The position numbers were made by a program, and so were the translations under genes. This document shows positions 43,883-53,406 of a DNA stretch of 64,000 nucleotides, piece after piece (within the stretch, counting starts at the first letter, position 1; each line of letters opens with the position of its first letter). The stretch covers positions 107,797,994-107,861,993 of the forward strand of contig CM058233.1 of assembly GCA_030180135.1 (NCBI GenBank), written 5' to 3'. The notes below the pieces were generated by a model, which saw only the letters and a program-made list of their open reading frames with translations, searched no databases and was not told the DNA's origin. Origin of the DNA: Orychophragmus violaceus. Its lineage: Eukaryota; Streptophyta; Magnoliopsida; Brassicales; Brassicaceae.

Positions 43883-46800
43883 ATCTATCTTAATATTTAA
43901 AAAACTTTTAAAATTAGGCCAAAATTTTGTCCTTAGTAAATTTTGCGTATTCTTTGATTTTTTTGTTCGGTGCTAGGTCTAACCCTACCGTTTAACTAGC
44001 GCCTATCAAATTTTCGATCAAAAGTATAATGTAACAAAACAAGAAAACGGGCAATATCTAGTTGCTATTTGCTCATAACTTTATCCCAATAGACAAACTT
44101 CATTTTGATTTGTTTTTCAGTGGAATATAAAATAAATATTACAAATTATTAAAGGCAAGGCTATGCTTTTAAGTAGTTTTAGACTGGTAAAATAACTATG
44201 GTTGATATAAAATCTATCAACAATATTGCATTCCATATTTATTTTTTATGTTAGATGATGACTTGATATAAATGCAATGGCAGAATCTATGCTAGTCGGT
44301 TATAACCGGTACAAGTTATAGCTGGTTAAGGAAAATCCGGATATATAGTTAATTATACGAAAGTTTTTTTTTTTTTGAATTTTAATTATACGAAAGTTTG
44401 GGGAGTTGGGTTTAGGGTTTATGTTGTTCAACCAAAAAGGGTTCGGTCTAGTGTAACTTAAATAGTTAAATCTCAACTAGAATTACAACAAACATATCCC
44501 AAATAATATACACGAAGATCCATAGGATGGGAGATACATATTAGTAGAAACGAATAACTAGACGTAGAGGTACGTTGTCATGCATTTTATTTGTTTGCTT
44601 TACATGTTCTGTGTCACAGGATGGATCGTGGGAATACGTGATTGAAACAAGATGACCATACGCATATGGCCCATAGTGTCCTTCTAATTAATAATTCTTA
44701 TATTTTTTGTATACTCTTTCTTAAATTTCTGTTGGCTAGTAAATCAAATCAACTGAATGATTTAGTTTGTACAGTTAATGTTGTCATTCTTCGTTGGTGG
44801 TGTTGTTTGAAGGTGACATTAGGGTCAGTGTAATCACATGAACGCTATGTTACTCATTAGCCCCATTTATTTCTTACTTAGATAACTTTTTGTCATAAAT
44901 ACGTCTAGTGTAATATTGATGCCTTTAAAAACAAACCATAAAGAAACTATTTCAGATCGTGATGCTAAGAAGATAAAGTCCGATAAAAAGTCGGCAACTA
45001 TATATTTTTGTTTTCAGAAATATATGATTTTCAGTGTTAGTCAAATACACAAAACATTTGTTTTGCTAACTGGAGTATAAAACGTATTGGGAAGCCTTTA
45101 TTGAATGGGATTGAAATGAATTCAAACAGATAATTCAGGACCCATTCACATCATACTCGACAGTGTTTATATATCCAGCTAATGTTTGTACTTTGAAGGC
45201 GTACGTCAAAAATATGCGTTGCTTCTTCATTTTTATGATGTGATATTTGTCTGTTCGCATTAATAATTCCTTTTTATAATTCTGAAAATTTTGAAAGAGG
45301 TGAGGAAAAAAACAATTCAATATATATGTATATATTCACATACTTATATGTTTGCACAAATAATATTTATAGAGATAATTATTGAAAACCAGAGACAATT
45401 ATAATAATTTTCATATATAAATACATTATTACTACAATTATTGGGGATGTTATTGGTCATCCAATTGAATGAAACAAGGGAACCCATGAAACAACCGCAT
45501 ATCTTCAAAATGTTCAAAGAAAAGTTAAAAATAAAACTAAAATCTAAAATGTAGTCAGACAAGATAGAAATATAGAATTAAAGACACACACAGTTTTTTT
45601 AACGAAATTCATTTTTTTACATCTTGGAACCTTCTTCGTGATAGTCACTAACTATGAGGTAACTACTTCTGAACCTAGATTTTGTTTTTTTAGAATATTT
45701 GGGCCACGTTACACCCAACGCACCATAACACCTTTATATGTCAACACAAACACACCAACATCAATAAAAAATAAATCAAGCAAGTATGTTTAAACATCAC
45801 CAACACATTGACATCAATATCTTCTCTAACAATGGAGATTCATTGGTTACAATGACATTTTACTCATAAAACCACACCTTCTATATACACCAAATTGAAT
45901 TTTGTCATCCAAACTTCTTCAATGACACAAATAGAAATTTTTTTCTTTATTATGATATTTCCAAATTTTTCAAAAATATTATATCTTTCCTTTGTTTTCT
46001 CCTAAAAATATAAAAACATTCTAAAACAACAATATCATTTTCAATATCTTCATCTAGTTCAATAACTATAGGTTGGACCGGATCATATCACCTAGATTTG
46101 TTCATATCTCAACAATTGCATATCACCACGTCATGTATCACTTCTAGTATCACGTTATATATCACGTTTTGTATTACTTCATGTATTATTGCGTAACTTT
46201 TGCATCGAATACATTTTCAAGTTATACACTATATTTTTGATTTCTTTTCACTGTTTATTGGTGAATCTTTTAAATAATTTATGGAAAATAAAACTCGGTT
46301 AACATAAACTTGAGCCTTGGTTCCTCTCTCGTATTACAGAACCAATAAAACAATGACAAAATAAAAACTAGGGTTTCTAGGTTACTTTATGTCCAATATG
46401 CTAAATATTGGGCCAAGGGGTTAATGTCCAGCCCAAAGTTTAAGTAGAACCTTTGATTTATTTTTCTTCTGTATGTTCAAACTTTTTTTGGTGGGGGGAG
46501 GGGGGGGGGGGGGGTTAAACCCACCCCTGGAAGTTCGTAGAACTCAGATATATATGTTTGACATACTCTATTCTTCTTCTCGAAAATGGAAATATACATG
46601 ACATTTTCGAGATTAGAATGAATGATGAAAGTCGATATTTCCTATTAACACAATAACAAAAGTCTCATATCTGTTGATTTCATATTTGAAAAAGTTGTGA
46701 TATATATCAAACGCTCCCTCTATAATTTAGTGGGTCACATCACATGCTCTCTAATTATTTCATATGAAAAGCCATTGTCCCAAAGAATAGATATATAGGT

Positions 46801-47276
46801 GTAAAGCCACGAAAATGAAAATCTATCCACGAATGGACCGTCACAACTCACAAGATCTTCCAATAACATTTAGCTTTTTTCCGGTCAAACGTAGAGAGTC
46901 AGTGAGCTGATGATGAAGCCCTCGTGTTGCATGTATAGTAGCTGCCAAACACTAACATATCCAAACCCACCCAAATTAATAAAGCTTCGAAGCACAATAA
47001 TATTATTCGACTTTTTGACCTCCATTATATATGTCAAATGTGGTCAAACGGTCCCGAGGACATAATAGCAATAAGCCAATAACAATTGGCTATCTCGTTT
47101 ATCTTTTATAATCTAAATATTTTGTATGATATTTCTTTATATATGTTTGGGAAAAAAGAGAGCTCTCGAGAGCTTTCATGAACATTTCTTAAGCTGGAGA
47201 TGCATCTAGTTAAGTCACATGTGGTCCATGTGAATTTTCTCTTTTGAATTGTTAAATCCTTATGTTTTATATATAT
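43883..47276. other. Intergenic DNA with one micro-retroposon scar and a G-run
   Basis: No gene recognised in about 3.4 kb. At 44,349-44,399 the 18 bp repeat TTAATTATACGAAAGTTT occurs twice around a 15 bp insert made of ten T and GAATT, fitting a minus-strand poly(A) insertion. A run of G with one A interruption (about 46,493-46,514) may form a quadruplex. Confidence 0.6.
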
Positions 47277-47500
47277 GGTCCGATTGGTGAACTAAAACAG
47301 AAAGATATTAGCTGTTAGAAAAAATTGTAAGTGGTTGAATAATGCAAAACTGTAAAAAAAAAATTGTTAGAAAAAAATTGTTAGTAGATACGGTAACAAA
47401 AAGTTAAGAACAACCGCTTTTACTATAGTTTTTATACTGTTTTTGTGATTGATAACAATTAAAACAGTATACATCTAACCGCATCGGTTAGAGGTTACCA
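47277..47500. mobile_element. MITE with GGTCCGATTGGTGA left end, decayed
   Basis: The left end GGTCCGATTGGTGA and interior motifs (AAGTGGTTGAATAATGCAAA) match the copy at 38,603. The right end is degraded, so its limit is approximate. Confidence 0.6.
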
Positions 47501-48139
47501 TTTAAAACATATATTCCATATATTGATATTTTATTTCATATATAAGAATTTAAGTATATTTAAATTAAGTCACTTTATTTAAGCAATGACATATGATATG
47601 ATACATATAAAGGGACAGTCTTTTTGCTGATAATGAGAAACAACTAAACAAAAAACCAATAGTTGCACTTGTCTCAAAGAATTTTGGATTTTATTCATTT
47701 AGCTTTTTTCGTTATTACCTTTTATGGGTATGTTCAGTTCATCTATAAATATATGCAGCCATTATCTACAGTGGTTGCAACAAATGCAGATGCTTTTGTT
47801 CCCAAATAATTTAACTTTTTCCCGGCTGAAAAAATATAGATTAAAAATATCATAACAAATTATAAAAAGATTTAAGAAATGTGTTTTTCTTTTTCATGAA
47901 TTATGTTCTTCATTTTCTTTCTGTTCTTTAGGAATTATAATTTTGAACTGAATTCAGATAATTTCTTAAGTTAGTTAGTATGAAATATTTTAAACCCGAT
48001 TAAAGTGCCTTCAAGTGAGGATCGGATCCGACGGGATTAGCATGATTGAAACCATTACATAAATATCACTTAACTTAATTGTTGATCATTATTATTATTT
48101 TTTATACTATTATCGAAAATGTAAAAAAAAAAATTGTAG
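47501..48139. other. Intergenic DNA, nothing recognised
   Basis: AT-rich sequence upstream of the SAUR1 promoter, with no supported features. Confidence 0.5.
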
Positions 48140-48195
48140 ACAAGTAGCCAATTGGTTTTTTTTTTTTTTTTTGACAAAGTACAAGTAGCCAATTG
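48140..48195 (-). mobile_element. Micro-retroposon scar (poly(A), 15 bp duplication)
   Basis: Perfect 15 bp repeat ACAAGTAGCCAATTG at 48,140-48,154 and 48,181-48,195. The 26 bp between them read ACTTTGTC, poly(A) of 17, C on the minus strand. The eight bases before the tail resemble the CTTTGTGAC that ends retroposon B. Confidence 0.8.
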
Positions 48196-48745
48196 TTCTT
48201 GCCGCCCATTCATATTAATCGCCGGTTGACTATCATTCTTAAACGTGGACCTAACTAAGTAATAGGCCAGGATTAGGTTTAGTTTGTAAGCAATTTAATC
48301 TTGCATGTGGGCGGTGGCCTATTTGAAAATATGGGACTATGATCGACTGTATACCTCACCCCACAAACCAAATAAGGTCATAATTTGAAACAGTTTGCTT
48401 AATATGGTACGTCAAATCCTTCATGTTTAGTATCTAGCAAAGCATTGTATATATCCAATTTCCGAACATATTTTTGATATATTCATGGAATGTAACGTCT
48501 ATATCAAAAGTAATAGTTTCATACAAGTTGATTGTAACATCTTTGATCTCCATTCTTATTTTGGTTCTATTCATATAAGAGATGGTAGGGTCTTATAGAC
48601 ATGTTTTACCAAAAAGAAAGACAAAACAAAGTGGTTTCTAAAAAGACAAGGCATAAGCATGTGGATTTCATCCACTAGCTCCACCTGATATGTTCCTCAG
48701 ACAATTTACTCTCCAATGACTAGCGGTAACAAACTCTTTTAGTTC

Positions 48746-48757
48746 CCTATATATACA
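48746..48757 (+). promoter_or_regulatory. TATA box of SAUR1
   Basis: CCTATATATAC lies about 150 bp upstream of the SAUR1 ATG, a normal distance for a short SAUR leader. Confidence 0.6.
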
Positions 48758-48903
48758 TTAGACACTTAGAGACACTTGCTTACAAACTAAACCTAATCCA
48801 TTTCTATAGAAGCCCAAAACATTCAACTATCAATCACTTAAGTTTTTTCTTTTTCTTTTCAAGATCCCCATTTTTCAGGTACTTGCATTAATAATCCTCA
48901 AAG

Positions 48904-49218
48904 ATGGGTATTCAATTGATTGGACTATCTCACGCCAAGCAAAAGCTTCAAAGAAGCTTGTCAGCAAAAATCGCCAGCCTCTTGGCCATGTCGGGTACTA
49001 GCAATGTCCCAAAGGGTCATGTGGCCGTCTACGTGGGGGAGACTTACCAAAGGAAGAGATTTGTGATACCTATATCATATTTAAACCATCCATTGTTCCA
49101 AGGTTTGTTGAACCTCGCTGAAGAAGAGTTTGGGTTCGATCATCCCATGGGAGGTCTAACCATCCCTTGCACTGAAGATTACTTTACTTCTCTAGTTTCT
49201 ATTCTAAGTGGTTCGTGA
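48904..49218 (+). CDS. SAUR1: SAUR family protein, SAUR1 type
   Basis: 104 residues, intronless, starting MGIQLIGLSHAKQKLQRSLS in good context (AAAGATGG). The complete SAUR domain includes VPKGHVAVYVGETYQRKRF, then YLNHPLFQGLLNLAEEEFGF and GGLTIPCTEDYF. This is the classic auxin-induced 10A5/X15 form. Same length and nearly the same sequence as the Arabidopsis protein that begins MGIQLIGLS in this block (At4g34770 as I recall it). SAUR proteins promote cell expansion by inhibiting PP2C.D phosphatases. The exact SAUR number is less certain than the family. Confidence 0.93.
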   Translation: MGIQLIGLSHAKQKLQRSLSAKIASLLAMSGTSNVPKGHVAVYVGETYQRKRFVIPISYLNHPLFQGLLNLAEEEFGFDHPMGGLTIPCTEDYFTSLVSILSGS

Positions 49219-50912
49219 GAAGAGAGCTCTTTGGTCATCACAATATTCATTAAGTTTTGTGTAATGTATCTAAGGAAGTGGACAGAAAATAACTCGAGAT
49301 TGAGATATTAAGTGAGTCTCTTTCAGTTTTGGATCTAAAAAGATCTTGTGAGTTCTTTTAACCATTCCATTTGTAAACAATTCACTTCCTCAAAAAATTA
49401 ATCTAAGATTCTTTCCTATGTCAATTTTTTACTCTTTATATATATATATATATATGACACTTTGTTCAAATTAAGCTTAAGTTGTGTTTCGAAATGAGAT
49501 TTTTTATAAGTTGTGCTAATATTCAGATTGAAACCATTAAAAGCTCAAGATTTAGAGGCTGATTGGGTCAATAGCTTTAAAAGGTTGTGTAGGAACTTTG
49601 AAGCTCCTCTGCAAAAGATATTATCCTACTAAATTTGTTTTCTTCTATTTAATGGTTAATATATTGGAAAATGTATATTGAAATGAAATAAATATCAAAT
49701 GCTTGCTATACTCTCTAATTTGAAAACATGTAATATTAAGTTACAAATTGGAATTCTGAAGATAATTTATTGAGCGCTTTCGATAATGTCACCACATGGT
49801 TAGATGTTATACACTTATATACTATAGTAATGCCTCTAATAGTAGTGTTTAGGAAAACACTATTATGGTGTTAAAAAAAGGGAAAACACTATTATAAAAA
49901 TGGAAAGCTGAAAATATTTATTACAATTACAATTATTTAATTTTAATAATTAGGTCTGACTTACATTATAAATATATTATCCGAAATATATATATATATA
50001 TCAGATTTCTTGCAGGAGTTTAAACTATTTAAAGGAGTGGTGGATCACATGCACTCTGAAGAAACTAAAATGGGTTGAAAGTGACAATAGTGCGTAACCG
50101 TTAATACATCAAAAGAAGAAATAGTTTCTTCAAATAAATAAATAAAATATATAAAATTATTGAAACAGTACTACTGCCCAATTTTATTTTATAGTGAAAC
50201 TTATCATAATAAATTATTGCATTTTTAAGTCAATCACATGTTACCTCCCTTATTAGGAAGAGATAACTGTGATCATAATCAATAACTGAAATTTCTTAGA
50301 ATAATTATAATTACACTAATTATACAATTACACTAATTATACACAATGCATGCGATTTATAATAATATTCTTGTTAGTACTTTGGGATCGAACCTGAAAA
50401 CGAAACTAAATTGTTAGTAGTTTAGTGATAATGAAAAAGAATTAGTTTTTTTTTTTATTCCGAGTTAAAAATTATCTTTGGTACAAAGTGTTATTCTTTA
50501 AATATATTTTTTAAAAAAACTGACTCCATATTTGAAAGAGATTAATAATCTAAGATCCGCATAAATTAAAAGACTGAAAATTTTGATTTTATTATAATAT
50601 ATTATAAGTTTTGTAAAGTCAATTTTATTATTATTATTTTGGTCCACAAGTCAATTTTATTTGACACAAAAGGGTCCTCTAAAGTGGGGCAACAAGTATA
50701 TACCAAAAAGCCACCATTTTCAAGAGCCAACAAGAGACTTGTCAAAAATGTATACATTCATCAACAAAGGCACTTGTTTCTGTTGTCTATTCATCATAAT
50801 ACCCAATTGGACCAAACCTGTTTCATTGTAATGGCCAGAGATTTTAATAAGTGACAGAGAGTGCATGTGAGTTCTGTAACTTTGGTGGGTCCCTATCTGA
50901 TTATATTCTTAA
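49219..50912. other. SAUR1 3' UTR and intergenic DNA
   Basis: About 200 bp of likely 3' UTR, then AT-rich DNA with a (TA)n run near 49,437-49,455. I looked for the SAUR DST mRNA-instability motif and saw no convincing copy. No further gene. Confidence 0.5.
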
Positions 50913-50925
50913 GAGCACCCACAGC

Positions 50926-51674
50926 CAGGGGCGGATCCAGAAAAAATATTTGTATGTGGCACGAAAAATAATATAATAAAATTAAATTTTGAAAAAATAT
51001 CAGTAAACAAAACTATTTTCCTTGAATTTTACGGTTACTTATACATATAAAATTACATTAAACAAAAAATCTGTAAAATAATAGTAAATAGTTATCTATA
51101 AAATATTAGATTCTAAAATATTTATAAACTAGAACTAGATAATACAATTAGCTTAGTTTACTATTTGTTGACCAAAAATAAAGCTTAGTTACTATTTTTA
51201 GTTAGTTTATTAAATATACTTGATATTGATTCAATTTTAGTGATTTTAAATTAGTTTATTCAAAATAAAAAAAGAAATAACACCTTAACGTTAAACAAAT
51301 AGAAAAAAACATGTTTAGTAAATATTGGTAAAGACATGTTTTTAAAAATATAAAAGAAATGAAAGAAACATAAATGCAACCAATCAAAAGAAATAACAAA
51401 AATGGGAAAGTTGACAAAAAAGGGAATCTGAAATATGGCAACAGAAAAAAAAAGAATCTGAAATATGGCAACAGAAAAGAAAAAAGAAAGTCATTAGAAA
51501 AATGTGAATAAACCAAAAACATGTAAGAAGAATCGAACTCTTTACCTAAAAGCAAGTTGAGAAAATAGCTAACCAACTGACCTGATGACTAAATCAGTAT
51601 TCTATTCATAATTTTTTTTATAAGATTAGTATGTGGCACGTGCCACACCCTCTTACACTGTAGATCCGCCCCTG
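50926..51674. mobile_element. Non-autonomous hAT element, 749 bp
   Basis: Perfect 12 bp terminal inverted repeats CAGGGGCGGATC / GATCCGCCCCTG and a perfect 8 bp target-site duplication CCCACAGC (50,918-50,925 and 51,675-51,682), the hAT signature. No transposase frame. It interrupts the outer MITE a few bases from its left end. Inside, 51,150-51,197 shows an AGCTTAGTT(T)ACTATTT repeat around GTTGACCAAAAATAA, a possible micro-retroposon scar. Confidence 0.92.
51531..51590 (-). other. tRNA-like A/B-box module inside the hAT element
   Basis: The minus strand reads AGGTCAGTTGGTTAGC (A-box-like), a spacer with CAACTTGCTTTT, then AGAGTTCGATTCTT (B-box-like). Spacing equals that of a tRNA, but the acceptor stem is absent, so it is tRNA-like rather than a tRNA gene. 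Confidence 0.5.
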
Positions 51675-51848
51675 CCCACAGCCGTGTTACCGGCGTGGGG
51701 TTCTTAACTATTCACTTTTTTTGTTTTTTGTTTTTTTTTTTTTTTAAACTGTCGAAAAAAAAAAATTAAAAAAAAAAAATTAACCAATAGCATCGCACCA
51801 CGTGGCGTGAACAGTGTAAGGATCGATCCTTATATAAGGATTTTAAGA

Positions 51849-51901
51849 GACAGTTTCTTAACTATTCACGTGGAACCCATGTGAATAGTTAAGAAACTGT
51901 C
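51849..51901. repeat. Perfect 21 bp-arm hairpin
   Basis: Arms 51,849-51,869 and 51,881-51,901 are exact reverse complements (core TTTCTTAACTATTCAC) around an 11 bp loop. They lie in the right part of the Harbinger-like MITE. Confidence 0.95.
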
Positions 51902-52046
51902 CCCTTAAGGACCCCCAATGGACATGGTCTAAGTCACCCAGAATAATCAGAATCAGCTTGATGCTTTTCTAGGTAAACCCTAGTTTTTTTTAAAGCAAAT
52001 CCCATGTGAAACCCTGCAAATTAAAATACAACAAAAATATGTTATA

Positions 52047-52081
52047 TCATTAAAAACAATTTTTTTTTTCATTAAAAACAA
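52047..52081 (-). mobile_element. Pure poly(T) insertion with 13 bp duplication
   Basis: TCATTAAAAACAA at 52,047-52,059 and again at 52,069-52,081, separated by nine T only. It fits a minus-strand poly(A) insertion without any element sequence, about 150 bp upstream of the next SAUR ATG. Slippage at a short tract is an alternative. Confidence 0.55.
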
Positions 52082-52116
52082 CTTCGAAATTTGATTCCTC
52101 TAACTTATAAAGAACT

Positions 52117-52125
52117 CTATAAATA
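52117..52125 (+). promoter_or_regulatory. TATA box of the last SAUR gene
   Basis: CTATAAATA about 105 bp before the ATG. Confidence 0.6.
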
Positions 52126-52227
52126 ACAACTAACTGAAAACACAACTCCACCAAAAACATCAATCTTTTCTCTGCTTTCATAACACAGATTATTCTTATA
52201 GATTCTATTAAAACTCTTGCTTTAGAC

Positions 52228-52515
52228 ATGGCTATTCGATTGTCGCGTGTTATCAACTCTAAACAGTCGTCCCAAAAACAGCAATCTCGTGTTCCAAAAG
52301 GACATGTTGCGGTTTATGTTGGAGAAGAGATGGAGAACAAGAAGAGATTTGTGGTTCCTATTTCGTATTTGAACCATCCTTTGTTTCAAGGTTTGCTAAA
52401 TCGAGCAGAGGAAGAATTTGGTTTCAATCATCCGATTGGTGGATTGACGATTCCTTGCAGAGAAGAAACATTCGTGGGTCTTTTGAATTCTTATGGTTGT
52501 ATTGTTTCAACTTGA
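52228..52515 (+). CDS. SAUR family protein (SAUR3/4/5 group)
   Basis: 95 residues, intronless, starting MAIRLSRVINSKQSSQKQQS. SAUR domain: VPKGHVAVYVGEEMENKKRF, then YLNHPLFQGLLNRAEEEFGF and GGLTIPCREETFVGLLNSYG. Very close to the SAUR1 protein 3 kb upstream, so a tandem paralogue. Arabidopsis has several such genes in a row here (At4g34770-At4g34810); I cannot tell which one this matches. The stop codon lies inside the first copy of a 13 bp direct repeat that flanks a micro-insertion at 52,522-52,537. Confidence 0.92.
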   Translation: MAIRLSRVINSKQSSQKQQSRVPKGHVAVYVGEEMENKKRFVVPISYLNHPLFQGLLNRAEEEFGFNHPIGGLTIPCREETFVGLLNSYGCIVST

Positions 52516-52550
52516 GACATCCTTATACCAAAAAAAAAACTTGAGACATC
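52509..52550 (+). mobile_element. Micro-retroposon scar overlapping the SAUR stop codon
   Basis: AACTTGAGACATC at 52,509-52,521 (containing the TGA stop) and at 52,538-52,550, enclosing CTTATACC plus eight A. The repeat comes from the gene's 3' end, so the insertion added 29 bp to the 3' UTR without altering the protein. Confidence 0.7.
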
Positions 52551-52730
52551 TTTTTTGGGGAAACCCCAAACTTTTTTTTTTTTTTTTTTTTTCTTTCCAT
52601 TTTTATAGAATTTTTGTTTGGTTGTTCCCTTTGTTTATTTATGCAAAGGAGAACAGGCTGAATCATGTAAATATGTTGTGTAACCAGTCAAATCAGGTTA
52701 TACTATTTTTACTTCCACAAACATTGATGA

Positions 52731-52776
52731 AAACCATTTCATGTTTAGTTGACAAAAAAAAAAACCATTTAATGTT
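52731..52776 (+). mobile_element. Micro-retroposon scar with TTGAC-An
   Basis: AAACCATTT(C/A)ATGTTT occurs at 52,731-52,746 and 52,761-52,776, enclosing AGTTGAC plus A residues. TTGAC before poly(A) matches the tail of retroposon A. Confidence 0.65.
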
Positions 52777-53406
52777 TTCGAAAATATATAATCTTATTAT
52801 ATAAATTCGTTCGGAGTATCCAAAGTTACTTGGCTTGATTGATGATTTCTAGGTAGACCTAAGAATCGGTAATAAAGAAAAAAAAATTACATGGTTTCAG
52901 AGATTCAAAAATAAAAATTAACCTGACCCAATTATTCTGTATTAAATAAAAAGTAATTACCATTTATTTCGACTCCATTATTTACATGGTCATATGAGTA
53001 TAGAATAATTTAATTGTTTTAACTTAATCAAATTGTATAAACTCATTAACAATCAAATTCCACTCATTGCCGAATAGTAAGCCCAAAGACTATCGTTATT
53101 GAATTATTGGACAGTTATTGGAACACCAGGGACGACTTAGAGCATTTGCAAGAGAAACTCTGCACTAGACCTTAACAATTTCAATATCAATTTAATTAAT
53201 ATTTCGGTGGCAAAAAAAAAAACCAAATTCTTTATATAAAAAGCCACCTTTAATTTTTAAGAGATTATTAAAGAATCCTAACTTTTATTTTTATTTTATT
53301 TTATAATAAAACAAAATAGCATATAGCTCTGGAATTAATTGAACTGGCCATGTCCTGGACAAATGATAGGTCTTAATCATAAGTTTCCTTTTCTGATGGT
53401 GATGCA
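52777..53406. other. Intergenic DNA up to the Athila LTR
   Basis: AT-rich sequence with no gene. ATGCA at 53,402-53,406 is the likely target-site copy for the LTR element; its partner lies outside the window. Confidence 0.5.

Larger units (their letters stand above)
50913..51929. mobile_element. Harbinger-like MITE interrupted by a hAT element
   Basis: Ends GAGCACCCACAGC and GGACATGGTC with a TAA duplication at 50,910-50,912 and 51,930-51,932. Without the nested hAT insertion and its 8 bp duplication the element is about 260 bp. The interior contains TTCTTAACTATTCAC three times, twice as arms of a perfect hairpin. Confidence 0.65.

Noticed and set aside
46493..46514. G-run as a functional quadruplex
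   Set aside because: Not near a gene or promoter; likely simple-sequence expansion.
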